NCBI GenBank assembly: GCA_023386635.1
Contig: JAEWJH010000039.1
Span: forward strand, 1 to 64,000
From: Pseudomonadota bacterium
Lineage (GTDB): Bacteria; Pseudomonadota; Alphaproteobacteria; Rhizobiales; Xanthobacteraceae
Direction: 5' to 3'
Length of the DNA stretch: 64,000 bases
The notes under the pieces are model-generated. The model was not told the origin of the DNA. It saw only the letters and a program-made list of their open reading frames with translations, and did not search any database. Positions 53,101-60,424 of this stretch are shown here, one piece after another; position 1 is the first letter of the stretch; each line of letters starts with the position of its first letter. The translations under genes and the position numbers were made by a program.

Positions 53101-53672
53101 CCGTCCTGATGCTCGGTCGCGTCCACATGGCGCGTGCCGAACAGCACGGCGAACGTCGCCATCGCCAGCGCGACGAACAGCGAGATGTCGCCTAACACCG
53201 GCGGGCTGCCAGGATCGACATTGATCTGCGCGGTGACGGTCTGCAACGAGGCGGACACCGCTTTGAGTTGCAGCGCGATGTAGGGGATGCTGCCGATGAT
53301 CGCGATCATCGCCACGCAGGCGGCGACGCGCTGGCTCTTGCCGTAGCGGGCGGCGATGAAATCGGCGATCGAGGTGATGTTCTGCGCCTTGGCGAGCCGC
53401 ACCATGCGCATCAGCAGCGGCCAGAACAGGCCGATCATCAGGATCGGGCCGATATAGATCGTCAGGAAGTCGAAGCCGGTGCGAGACGCGAGACCGACCG
53501 AGCCGAAAAAGGTCCACGAGGTGCAGTAGATCGCGAGCGACAGCGGATAGATCAGCAGGCGCGCGCGGGTGTCGCGCACCGCGCGGCGGCTGCGGTCGCC
53601 ATAGCTCGCGATCAGGAACAGGAGCCCGATATAGCCGAGCGCGACGGCGATAAAGACCCAGCCTTGCAGCAT
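50157..53672 (-). CDS. Transporter-coupled hybrid histidine kinase (SSS-PAS-HisKA-HATPase-REC)
   Basis: The 1171-residue protein joins a sodium:solute symporter-like domain of about 13 helices (about 1-560; SWTFFGSVGLASRTGFDF, FAVWAYTLLLPS) to a linker and a PAS fold (about 690-800; GIAVFDRDLQLICWNRQF). A coiled coil, HisKA with the phospho-His in AASHDILQPLN, an HATPase domain (N box ISNAIKYT; DTGVGIP; GLGLGLSI) and a C-terminal receiver with Asp in LLVDYHLD follow. It belongs with the CbrA/CrbS-type sensors that govern carbon or acetate use. GGAGAAA precedes the ATG at 53672. No separate response regulator is adjacent. Confidence 0.93.
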   Translation of the reverse strand: MLQGWVFIAVALGYIGLLFLIASYGDRSRRAVRDTRARLLIYPLSLAIYCTSWTFFGSVGLASRTGFDFLTIYIGPILMIGLFWPLLMRMVRLAKAQNITSIADFIAARYGKSQRVAACVAMIAIIGSIPYIALQLKAVSASLQTVTAQINVDPGSPPVLGDISLFVALAMATFAVLFGTRHVDATEHQDGLMLAIATESTVKLIAFLAVGIFVTFWMFDGPVALFSEAMRIPRIAAILTRDIHVDSWAAMTLLSFFAFVLLPRQFHVAVVENNNVNEVRRAAWLFPAYLVLINLFVIPIAIGGLIMFPAGRVDSDMFVLALPLAAGSHVLALAAFVGGLSAATAMVIVETVALSIMVSNDIVMPFLLNRRAAAEGPDNLGSTVLKVRRLAIFCIMVLAYLYYRSAGDAQLAAIGLLSFAAVAQLAPAFVGGLIWRRATAAGAIAGMAVGFAVWAYTLLLPSIADAGLIAPDLMRAGPWGIAALRPQHLFGLDLPPLVHGVMWSLALNLLAFIGFTLRRRPAPIEQLQANLFVPSELAPIAPTFRLWRSTVAVDELIATVARYLGEERTRTSFENFAHARRINLDPKADADMQLLRYAEHLLASAIGTASSRLVLSLLLRKPTVSTKAALKLLDDANAAIQYNREILQTALDHVRQGIAVFDRDLQLICWNRQFGDVLDLPPALTRAGVRLDEILRYNAARDTSAPDVIEKRVRTLLERYTEAGDAFIERFAERGLFIEVRANRMPDGALATTFTDMTPSVEAAEALEKANETLERRVRERTEELTRLNAALARAKRDAEEANISKTRFLAAASHDILQPLNAARLYVTSLVERRSAGSDSQLVGNIDASLEAVEEIFGALLDISRLDAGVLRPEPASFHIDQLLRQIEVEFAPIASSKGLELVFVPARRVVRSDRRMLRRLLQNLISNAIKYTPKGRVLVGCRLRGDHLRIDVFDTGVGIPESQHKTIFAEFHRLDQGARIARGLGLGLSIVERIARVLQHDINMDSKVGGGTRFSITVPLSDAAPAHLPTAALPEADTGQLAGTIALCIDNEPAILDGMEALLGGWGCRVIKASDADTALGIIEQDKLRPNGLLVDYHLDHSNGIAAIARLRQHLGEDLPAILITADRSPRVRDEARTHGVQVLNKPLRPASLRALLAQWRVQRIAAAE

Positions 53673-53850
53673 GATTTCTCCAGGCGGCACCCACACATTA
53701 GTCCCGTGCGGCGTCCCGCGCGAGCATAGCGCGCGGCCGGTGGCGGCGCATAGCAGGGCTGCACGGGTACGGCACAGCAGGGCGACATGGGCGTTTGACG
53801 CTGGATGCCGATCGCTGCATGGATCGCGGGTCTCCCCGCGAGAGGTCTCC

Positions 53851-54960
53851 TTGCCGCTGCCGCTATCCCGCCCGGTCGTGCTGAACGTTGCCGAAACCCT
53901 GCTGACCGGTGCCGCCGGCGGCATCGCGCTCGGCGTGGCCGGCATGCCGGCCGGCTGGCTGATCGGCTCGATGCTCGCGGTGGCGCTATCGGCGCTGGCC
54001 GGCCGGCCGATGCTGATGCCGCGGCGGCTCGGCTACGTCATTTTCGTGCTGATCGGCATCTCGCTCGGGGCGGTTGTGACGCCCGACACCTTGAGCGGCA
54101 TGGCGGCGTGGCCGTTGAGCATCGCCATGATGGTGGTGGCGATCGTCGCCATCAGCGTCGCCAGCACGGCCTATCTGCAATGGGTTCACGGCTGGGGCCA
54201 TACGGCGGCGATGCTGGCGAGCGCGCCGGGCGCGCTGTCGCAGGTCATGGTGATGGCGGGCGAGCTCGGCGTCGACATCCGCGCGGTGGCGATCGTGCAG
54301 ACGATCCGGGTGCTGATCGTGTCGGCGAGCCTGCCGCTCGCTCTCAGCCTGCTCGGCCTGATCACGCCGGGTGCGCGCTCGATCGGCGGCGACTTCAATC
54401 CCGACCTGCTCGGCGAACTGGTGATCCTGATCGTCTTGTCGGCGATCCTGGCGGCGCTGTTCCTCCGCTTCCGGATTCCGGGCGGGCTGCTGTTCGGCGC
54501 GATGCTGTGCTCCGGCGTATTGCATGGCAGCGGCTTGGTGCATGCGCTGATGCCGTGGTGGGTGGCGAATGCGGCGATGATCGCGCTCGGCTGCGTCACG
54601 GGTTCACGGTTCGCCAATACGTCGGTGCGGCTGTTGCTGACATTCACGCTGGCGGCGTTCGGCTCGCTGGTGGTGGCGCTGGTCGTGTCGGGCGTGTTCA
54701 TCGCGGTCCTGGCGCTCGGGACCGATCTGCGCACCGCCGATGTGGCGATCGCTTTCGCGCCCGGCGCGGTCGACGTGATGATGGTGCTCGCGCTCGCGCT
54801 GCACCTCGACCCGGTCTATGTCGGCGCGCATCACCTGATGCGGATCGTCTTTATTTCGCTGGTGATCCCCTTCTCGTCGCGCTGGTCGGTGCGGCACTCG
54901 CGCTTGCCGCCCGAACCGGAGCCGCCGAAGCCCCAGCGCCAAGTACCTTTTGAAGATTGA
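53851..54960 (+). CDS. AbrB-family membrane protein (putative transporter)
   Basis: The 369-residue protein has about ten membrane helices in two similar halves, as in the AbrB/'putative ammonia monooxygenase' family. The duplicated motif reads GMPAGWLIGSML (first half) and RIPGGLLFGAML (second half), with HGWGHTAAMLASAPGALSQV and APGAVDVMMVLALALHLDP as paired signatures. Function is unproven; regulation or uptake roles have been proposed for the family. No suitable ATG gives this reading; TTG at 53851, with GAGAGG six bases upstream, is chosen. It is divergent from the kinase gene. Confidence 0.82.
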   Translation: MPLPLSRPVVLNVAETLLTGAAGGIALGVAGMPAGWLIGSMLAVALSALAGRPMLMPRRLGYVIFVLIGISLGAVVTPDTLSGMAAWPLSIAMMVVAIVAISVASTAYLQWVHGWGHTAAMLASAPGALSQVMVMAGELGVDIRAVAIVQTIRVLIVSASLPLALSLLGLITPGARSIGGDFNPDLLGELVILIVLSAILAALFLRFRIPGGLLFGAMLCSGVLHGSGLVHALMPWWVANAAMIALGCVTGSRFANTSVRLLLTFTLAAFGSLVVALVVSGVFIAVLALGTDLRTADVAIAFAPGAVDVMMVLALALHLDPVYVGAHHLMRIVFISLVIPFSSRWSVRHSRLPPEPEPPKPQRQVPFED

Positions 54961-54984
54961 GTGCCTTTTGAGGACTAAGGCTGA

Positions 54985-56217
54985 TTATTCCGCCGCGAGC
55001 GCGAGCTGATTGCGCTTGGGCAGATCGAGCGCGTCCCAGACCTGCACCAGCGCCTCGGCGAGCGTGTTGATCAGCACGTCGTCGTGATAGGGCGACGGCG
55101 TGATGCGCAGCCGCTCCATGCCGCGCGGCACGGTCGGATAATTGATCGGCTGGATATAGATGCCGTGTTCGGCGAGCAGCATGTCGCTCGCCGCCTTGCA
55201 CTTCTCCGGGTCGCCGACGAACACCGGGACGATATGCGTGGTGCTCGGCATCACCGGCAGGCCGGCGGCGTTGAGCACGGACTTCACGCGGCCGGCGCGA
55301 TCCTGATGGCGGTCGCGCTCCCACTGCGAGGTCTTGAGATGCTTGATCGCGGCGGTGGCGGCGGCGCAGATCGCCGGCGGCAGCGCGGTGGTGAAGATGA
55401 AGCCCGGCGCGTAGGAGCGCACCGCGTCGATCAGCGTCTTCGAGCCGGTGATGTAGCCGCCGAGGCAGCCGAACGCCTTGGCGAGCGTGCCCTCGATCAC
55501 GTCGATGCGCTGCATCGCGTTCTCGCGCTCGGCGATGCCGCCGCCGCGCGAACCGTACATGCCGACCGCGTGCACCTCGTCGATATAGGTCATCGCGCCG
55601 TAGCGCTCGGCGAGGTCGCAGATCTTGTGGATCGGCGCGACGTCGCCGTCCATCGAATAGAGGCTCTCGAACGCGATCAGCTTCGGCTGGTCCGCAGGCG
55701 CCGCGCGCAGCAGTTCTTCCAGATGCGCGAGATCGTTGTGACGCCACACGACCTTCTCGCAGCCGGACTGGCGCACGCCCTCGATCATCGAATTGTGGTT
55801 GAGCGCGTCGGACAGGATCAGGCAGTTCGGCAGCATGCGCGCGATGGTCGCGATGCCGGTCTGGTTCGACACATAGCCGGAGGTGAACAGCAGCGCCGCC
55901 TCCTTGCGGTGCAGGTCGGCGAGCTCGCGCTCCAGCTCGACCAGCGGATGATGCGTGCCGGCGATGTTGCGGGTGCCGCCGGCGCCGGTGCCCATGCGCG
56001 AGGCAACTTCCACCATCGCGCCGATCACCTTCGGGTGCTGGCCCATGCCGAGATAATCGTTGGAGCACCAGATCACGACGTCGCGCGGGCCTTCCGGCGA
56101 GTGCCAGACCGCGTGGGGAAACCGGCCGGCGAGGCGCTCCAGATCGGCGAACACCCGGTAGCGGCGTTCGTCATGCAGTCGGGTCAGCGCCTGCTCGAAA
56201 AAATCATTGTAATTCAT
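54985..56217 (-). CDS. hemA: 5-aminolevulinate synthase
   Basis: This PLP enzyme condenses glycine and succinyl-CoA, the first step of haem and tetrapyrrole synthesis in alphaproteobacteria (C4 route). The 410-residue protein has the typical start NYNDFFEQALTRLHDERRYRVF, CSNDYLGMGQHP, the Gly-rich GTGAGGTRNIAGTH, YIDEVHAVGMYG and the PLP Lys247 in GTLAKAFG. Upstream are two FixK/FNR-type boxes, pointing to induction at low oxygen. It is followed by the convergent AbrB gene. Confidence 0.97.
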   Translation of the reverse strand: MNYNDFFEQALTRLHDERRYRVFADLERLAGRFPHAVWHSPEGPRDVVIWCSNDYLGMGQHPKVIGAMVEVASRMGTGAGGTRNIAGTHHPLVELERELADLHRKEAALLFTSGYVSNQTGIATIARMLPNCLILSDALNHNSMIEGVRQSGCEKVVWRHNDLAHLEELLRAAPADQPKLIAFESLYSMDGDVAPIHKICDLAERYGAMTYIDEVHAVGMYGSRGGGIAERENAMQRIDVIEGTLAKAFGCLGGYITGSKTLIDAVRSYAPGFIFTTALPPAICAAATAAIKHLKTSQWERDRHQDRAGRVKSVLNAAGLPVMPSTTHIVPVFVGDPEKCKAASDMLLAEHGIYIQPINYPTVPRGMERLRITPSPYHDDVLINTLAEALVQVWDALDLPKRNQLALAAE

Positions 56218-56272
56218 GATCTTGCTTCTCGGCCGGATTCCGTGACGGCTTTTTAGAAGGGTTCCACACGGT

Positions 56273-56286
56273 TTGTCGAGGCGCAA
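56273..56286 (-). promoter_or_regulatory. FNR/FixK-type box, near-consensus, upstream of hemA
   Basis: TTGT-CGAGGC-GCAA fits TTG(A/C)-N6-(T/G)CAA except for the fourth base. It is 56-69 bp before the hemA ATG, at a distance suited to activation. Confidence 0.5.
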
Positions 56287-56310
56287 TACCCCGATGACAG
56301 CCTTGTGACT

Positions 56311-56324
56311 TTGCGCGGGCGCAA
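56311..56324 (-). promoter_or_regulatory. FixK2-type box, perfect consensus, upstream of hemA
   Basis: TTGC-GCGGGC-GCAA matches TTG(A/C)-N6-(T/G)CAA at every fixed position. It lies 94-107 bp before the hemA ATG and 38 bp upstream of the second box. CRP/FNR-family activators such as FixK2 bind this motif in Bradyrhizobium. Confidence 0.6.
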
Positions 56325-56338
56325 AAAATGCCGGGAAA

Positions 56339-56926
56339 TCAATCGCGGGCGGGGATTTGCGTCTTTGGTCGCAGGAGCGGTTCCGCGTCGATCAGGCCCT
56401 GCATCGCCGCCAGCAGCAGGGTGCCGAGATGGAGCTGCAGGGCGAAAGTTCCGTCGGCGATCATCGTCGCGAGCTGACTGGCCGAGACGATGCGGACCTC
56501 GATGCCGGCTTCCGGCTGTGCCGCCGGGTCGCGCGGGCCGGTCTCGACAAAAAACGACTGAATGCGGTTCGACAGGCGCGCGCTGCACGGCACGCGGGTG
56601 CCGAGCGGATGGATGCGGCGCGCGGGAAAGCCGGTTTCCTCGAACAGTTCGCGGGCGCAGGCGGCCTGCGCATCCTCGCCGTGTTCGAGCATCCCGGCCG
56701 GCAGTTCCCAGGTGTAGCCTTCGACCGCGGGGCGATATTGCCGCACCAGCGGAAACCCGCCGTCCGGCGTGCGTGCCAGGATCGCGATGTAATCGGTCTG
56801 CGCCACCGCGTGATAAGTCTCGGCCGCTTCGCCGGGACGGAACGCGACATCGCGCGCGACGATTTCCATCCAGGGCGAGATGCGCGTCGCGCGCCGGGAC
56901 AGGATGCGCGGATACTCATCGCTCAT
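56339..56926 (-). CDS. NUDIX hydrolase (ADP-ribose pyrophosphatase-like)
   Basis: The 195-residue protein has a perfect NUDIX box, Gx5Ex7REUxEExGU, running from the Gly of ELPAGMLEHGE to EETGF (about 77-99). The flanking sequence (VRQYRPAVEGYTWELPAG) resembles ADP-ribose/ADP-sugar pyrophosphatases. It would hydrolyse nucleoside diphosphate sugars or ADP-ribose. It follows the C-methyltransferase gene of the sugar operon by 19 nt and may be its last gene. Confidence 0.88.
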   Translation of the reverse strand: MSDEYPRILSRRATRISPWMEIVARDVAFRPGEAAETYHAVAQTDYIAILARTPDGGFPLVRQYRPAVEGYTWELPAGMLEHGEDAQAACARELFEETGFPARRIHPLGTRVPCSARLSNRIQSFFVETGPRDPAAQPEAGIEVRIVSASQLATMIADGTFALQLHLGTLLLAAMQGLIDAEPLLRPKTQIPARD

Positions 56927-56945
56927 AAGATGCGCCTTTCGGCCG

Positions 56946-58217
56946 TTACAGCAGCCGCGGCTCCGGCAGCGGCGAGATCAGTTTGCCACGATAGCCCTTG
57001 GCGCGCAGCTTCGGCGCCAGCTCATCGGCGATGTGCCAGGAGAAGATGATCGCCGCCTCCGGCTGGTCGTCGAACAGGAGCGCCTCGTCGACCACGGGAA
57101 TGTCGGTGCCCGGCATGCATTTGCCGATCTTCAGCGAGCCCTGAATCTCGCAGACATAGTCGATCAGACCGGAATCGAGACCGACATAGTTGAACAGCGT
57201 CGAGGCGCGCGACGGCGCGCTGATGCCGACGATGCGCGCATTCTGTTCCTTGAGGTCGCGCAGCATGGCCAGCAGACGCAGCTTGGTCATCATCACGTCG
57301 TGGCGGAAGCGTGCGAGCCGCTCCCGCATCGCCGCGCCGCGTGGCTCGGCCGCGAGCATCTGCGCGACGCTGTCCTGCACCTTTTGCGTGCCCTTGCGCG
57401 CGGCGTAGACGCGGATCGAGCCGCCATGGGATGGGATCGGCCGCGCGTGGAAGACTTCGAGCCCGTGCATCTCCAGCAGATATTTGAGGCTCGCCAGCGA
57501 ATAATAGCGCAGGTGCTCGTGGTAGATCGTGTCGTATTGCAGCGTGTCGAGCAGCGGCACGAGGTAATGCGACTCGGAAATGAATGCGCCGTCCGGCGCC
57601 AGCATCTCGAGAATGCCGTCGACGATGGCGTGCACGTCCTCGATATGCGCGAAGCAGTTGGCGGCGGTGATCACCTTGGCCGCGCCGTGCTTGGCCTTCA
57701 CCTCGCGCGCGGTCTCCTGCGAGAAATAGCGCTTGATGGTCGGAATGCCGCGGCTGTTGGCGATGTCGCCCACATCGGTCGGCTCGATGCCGAGGATGCG
57801 GTGGCCGCCCTTCTGGAAATTGGAGATCAGCGTGCCGTCGTTGGAGCCGATATCGACGCAGAGATCGTCGGGCTTCAGCCCGAGCAGCGCCGAGGACTCG
57901 CGATAGAGATCGGCGAAGTTGTCGCGCAGCAGCCTGGTGGTGCCGCTGGTGTAGGGATATTCCGGCGGAAAGATGATCACCGGATCGACCGCGAGGCCGA
58001 GCTGCACGAGGTCGCACTTGGTGCAGTGAAGCAGGTCGGTCGGAAACCACGGCTGCTGCCGCGGCACCGCGCCGATCGCCACCATCTGGTTGACCGGCGG
58101 CATGTAGCCGAGCGACAGCACGCGATCGAGCGGCGCATGGCCGCAAATCTGGCATTCCTCGACCGGAACGCTGGCGCCGGTGCCGGCGCCGCGTGCGACT
58201 TTCTTCGGCCCCACCAT
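56946..58217 (-). CDS. SAM-dependent C-methyltransferase of the NDP-sugar type
   Basis: The 423-residue protein has the three-part layout of TylC3/CloU-like sugar C-methyltransferases. An N-terminal zinc-binding module has CQICG (about 22-26) and HCTKCDL. The central SAM-binding domain has VDIGSNDGTLI and ISESHYLVPLL, with a conserved YHEHLRYYSLASL. The C-terminal domain carries GISAPSRASTLFNY. AGGAGAG precedes the ATG. It shares an operon with an epimerase and a Gfo/Idh/MocA dehydrogenase, which supports synthesis of a branched or modified sugar for a surface glycan. Confidence 0.88.
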   Translation of the reverse strand: MVGPKKVARGAGTGASVPVEECQICGHAPLDRVLSLGYMPPVNQMVAIGAVPRQQPWFPTDLLHCTKCDLVQLGLAVDPVIIFPPEYPYTSGTTRLLRDNFADLYRESSALLGLKPDDLCVDIGSNDGTLISNFQKGGHRILGIEPTDVGDIANSRGIPTIKRYFSQETAREVKAKHGAAKVITAANCFAHIEDVHAIVDGILEMLAPDGAFISESHYLVPLLDTLQYDTIYHEHLRYYSLASLKYLLEMHGLEVFHARPIPSHGGSIRVYAARKGTQKVQDSVAQMLAAEPRGAAMRERLARFRHDVMMTKLRLLAMLRDLKEQNARIVGISAPSRASTLFNYVGLDSGLIDYVCEIQGSLKIGKCMPGTDIPVVDEALLFDDQPEAAIIFSWHIADELAPKLRAKGYRGKLISPLPEPRLL

Positions 58218-58233
58218 TGTCTCTCCTGAGCGA

Positions 58234-59217
58234 TCAGACCCGCGCGGGCGCGAGGGCCGCATTGTTCCAGTACCAGTCCACCGTCGGCGGCAGACCCTGT
58301 GCGAACGGCACGCGCGGCTGATAGCCGAGCGCCGCGAGCTTGGAAATGTCGGGGCAGCGGCGCGCGGTGCTGCCCGGTTGCACCGGGCCGGTTTTCAGCG
58401 CGATCTCGCGCCCGGCATGGGCGCCGATGCGCCGCGCCACGTCGGCGATCGACAATTCCTCGGTGGTGCCGACGTGATAAATGTTGAGATGCTCGCCGCG
58501 CCCGCGCATCACCAGCACGCCGGCGACGAGATCGTCCACATGGCAGAAGCTGCGGGTTTCCTGACCGCCGCCCTGAATCTCGAACGGCACCGCGCCGTGC
58601 GGATGCGCCGCGACCGCCTGCTGCATGCGCAGCGCGAACTGCGGCAGCACATGCTCGAAGCCCATGTCCGGTCCGTAGATATTGTGCGGGCGGAAAATGA
58701 GCACGCGCTCGAAGCCGGTGCGGCCGTAATTGATCGCCATCAGCTCGCTGATGATCTTGCCGCCGCCATAGGAGTAACGTGGATTGCGCACGTCCGGCAC
58801 GATCAGCGGCGCGTCCTCCGCGGTCGGGATGTGCGGCGGCGTCTGATAGACCTCGGAGCTTGACGCGAGGATCAGTTTGCCGATGCCATGCTGCCGGCAG
58901 GCGTCGAGCACATTGATCATACCCTTGACACCGACATCGAGCACCAGCTCCGGCCGGCTGTAGAAAAACTCGGTGCCGTTGACGTAGGCGAGGTGATGCA
59001 CCTCGTCCATTCCGCGCGCGGCGTCGCTCACCGCCTGCGGATCGCGCACGTCGCCGCCGATGAACGTGATGTCGTTCTCGATGCCCGCGAGACGGCGCGG
59101 CCGCCCGCGTGAATTGTCGTCGAGCACGCGCACATGATGCCCGGCTTTCACCAGCGCATGAACGAGCGCCGCGCCGATGAAACCGGAGCCGCCGGTGACG
59201 AGGATCTTTGCGCTCAT
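58234..59217 (-). CDS. NAD-dependent sugar epimerase/dehydratase
   Basis: This 327-residue extended short-chain dehydrogenase has the Rossmann start TGGSGFIGAALV, the catalytic YGGGK motif (here YSYGGGKII, the usual YxxxK), SSSEVYQTPP and substrate loops RPHNIYGPDMGFEHV. It acts on a nucleotide-diphosphate sugar. It overlaps the upstream Gfo/Idh/MocA gene by four bases and precedes the C-methyltransferase gene by 16, forming one operon. Confidence 0.9.
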   Translation of the reverse strand: MSAKILVTGGSGFIGAALVHALVKAGHHVRVLDDNSRGRPRRLAGIENDITFIGGDVRDPQAVSDAARGMDEVHHLAYVNGTEFFYSRPELVLDVGVKGMINVLDACRQHGIGKLILASSSEVYQTPPHIPTAEDAPLIVPDVRNPRYSYGGGKIISELMAINYGRTGFERVLIFRPHNIYGPDMGFEHVLPQFALRMQQAVAAHPHGAVPFEIQGGGQETRSFCHVDDLVAGVLVMRGRGEHLNIYHVGTTEELSIADVARRIGAHAGREIALKTGPVQPGSTARRCPDISKLAALGYQPRVPFAQGLPPTVDWYWNNAALAPARV

Positions 59218-60281
59218 GCTGCGTCCAGGGTTTGCGCGCGGGTGTCGACCCAGACGCCGGTGTTGTGGGCGCGGCGCGCGGCGTCGATCAGGGTCTGCAC
59301 GCGATAGCCTTCGTCGAAGGCTGTGCCTTCGTCCGCGCCGCTCTCGATCGCGTCGATGAAGCGCGACACGAGCCGGCCGACCGGCGCGATGCGTCCGTCG
59401 CCGTGGGTGTCGGGCGGATCGGCGGTCGGGATCTCGACCAGCGCCTCGGCCGGCCGCCGCGCATGTCGTAGCGTGAAGCCGCGCATATAGTCGCGGGTCG
59501 GATTGTGCAGGATCAGCGTGCCGTCCTCGCCGTAAATCTCGACCGCGTGGCCCGAGCCGAGGAACGAGGCGCAGCTCATGGCCAGCGTGCCGTTCGCGCC
59601 ATTGGCGAACTGCAACGCGATGGCGGCATCGGTCTCCATGTCGCGTTCTTTGGCGCCGCCTTCAGCGGGGATGCCGGACATGCGTGTCGACAAGGCGTCG
59701 ATCGGTCCGCACAGCCATTCGAGGTAATGGAAGCTGTGGCTGATGAAGCTGCCGAGCACGCCGCCGCCGTCGTTGCTCGCGGTCTTCCAGTTGCGCATGC
59801 GCAGCATCACCGCGCGGTTTTCCACCTGCCAGTTCACGGCGACATGGCGGAGCGCGCCGAGCGCGCCGGAGGCGACGATCTCCTGGGCGCGCTTCCAGGC
59901 CGGGACTTCAAGGAACTCGAAGTCGATCATGGTCGGCTTCTTGCTGCGGCGGGCCTGCGCCAGCATGGCGCGGGCCTGCGCCACGTCGGCGGCCATCGGC
60001 TTGTCGATGAACACCGGCTTGCCGAGCGCGAGCGCGCGGATCGCGATTTTCGGTTGCAGCGCCGGCAGCGTGGCGATGGCGACGGCCTCGACCTCAGGAT
60101 CGTCGACCAGAGCCTCCCAGCCGCCATAGCCCTTGGCGACACCGGCCTCGCGCGCCAGCGTCGCGGTACGGGCCGCGTCGGTGCCGGCAAGCGCCACCAC
60201 GTCGCAGCGCGCATCGGCGCGGAATGCGGGAAGGTGTACCAGTCGGCCGAAATTGGTGCCGACGATTCCGACGCGGACCAC
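59214..60281 (-). CDS. Gfo/Idh/MocA family oxidoreductase
   Basis: The 355-residue enzyme has an N-terminal Rossmann domain (VGIVGTNFGRLVHLPAF), the family signature GKPVFIDKPMA with the catalytic Lys of the EKP-type motif, and a C-terminal alpha/beta domain (GGGVLGSFISHSFHYLEWL). It probably oxidises or reduces a sugar or NDP-sugar. The start is a GTG at 60281, with GAGG seven bases upstream; no ATG fits. It is the first gene of the sugar-modification operon. Confidence 0.88.
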   Translation of the reverse strand: MVRVGIVGTNFGRLVHLPAFRADARCDVVALAGTDAARTATLAREAGVAKGYGGWEALVDDPEVEAVAIATLPALQPKIAIRALALGKPVFIDKPMAADVAQARAMLAQARRSKKPTMIDFEFLEVPAWKRAQEIVASGALGALRHVAVNWQVENRAVMLRMRNWKTASNDGGGVLGSFISHSFHYLEWLCGPIDALSTRMSGIPAEGGAKERDMETDAAIALQFANGANGTLAMSCASFLGSGHAVEIYGEDGTLILHNPTRDYMRGFTLRHARRPAEALVEIPTADPPDTHGDGRIAPVGRLVSRFIDAIESGADEGTAFDEGYRVQTLIDAARRAHNTGVWVDTRAQTLDAA

Positions 60282-60424
60282 GTTCCATCCTCGATGCTGT
60301 GCAAGCCTTCTGGACAAGGCGCCTGTGGGCGATGGATTTGGGCTAAATCGGCATGGTACGCAAGGGTTTCATGCCGGCCTCTGGGACGGGTTCTGGCGTG
60401 GGCGCAGGGTTTCGACGAGGGCTG

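Noticed and set aside
49828..53694. Alternative 1288-codon minus-strand frame over the sensor kinase
   Set aside because: It is a shifted reading of the kinase gene with Arg/Ala/Pro-rich content and no domains; the in-frame protein shows all kinase, PAS, transporter and receiver motifs.
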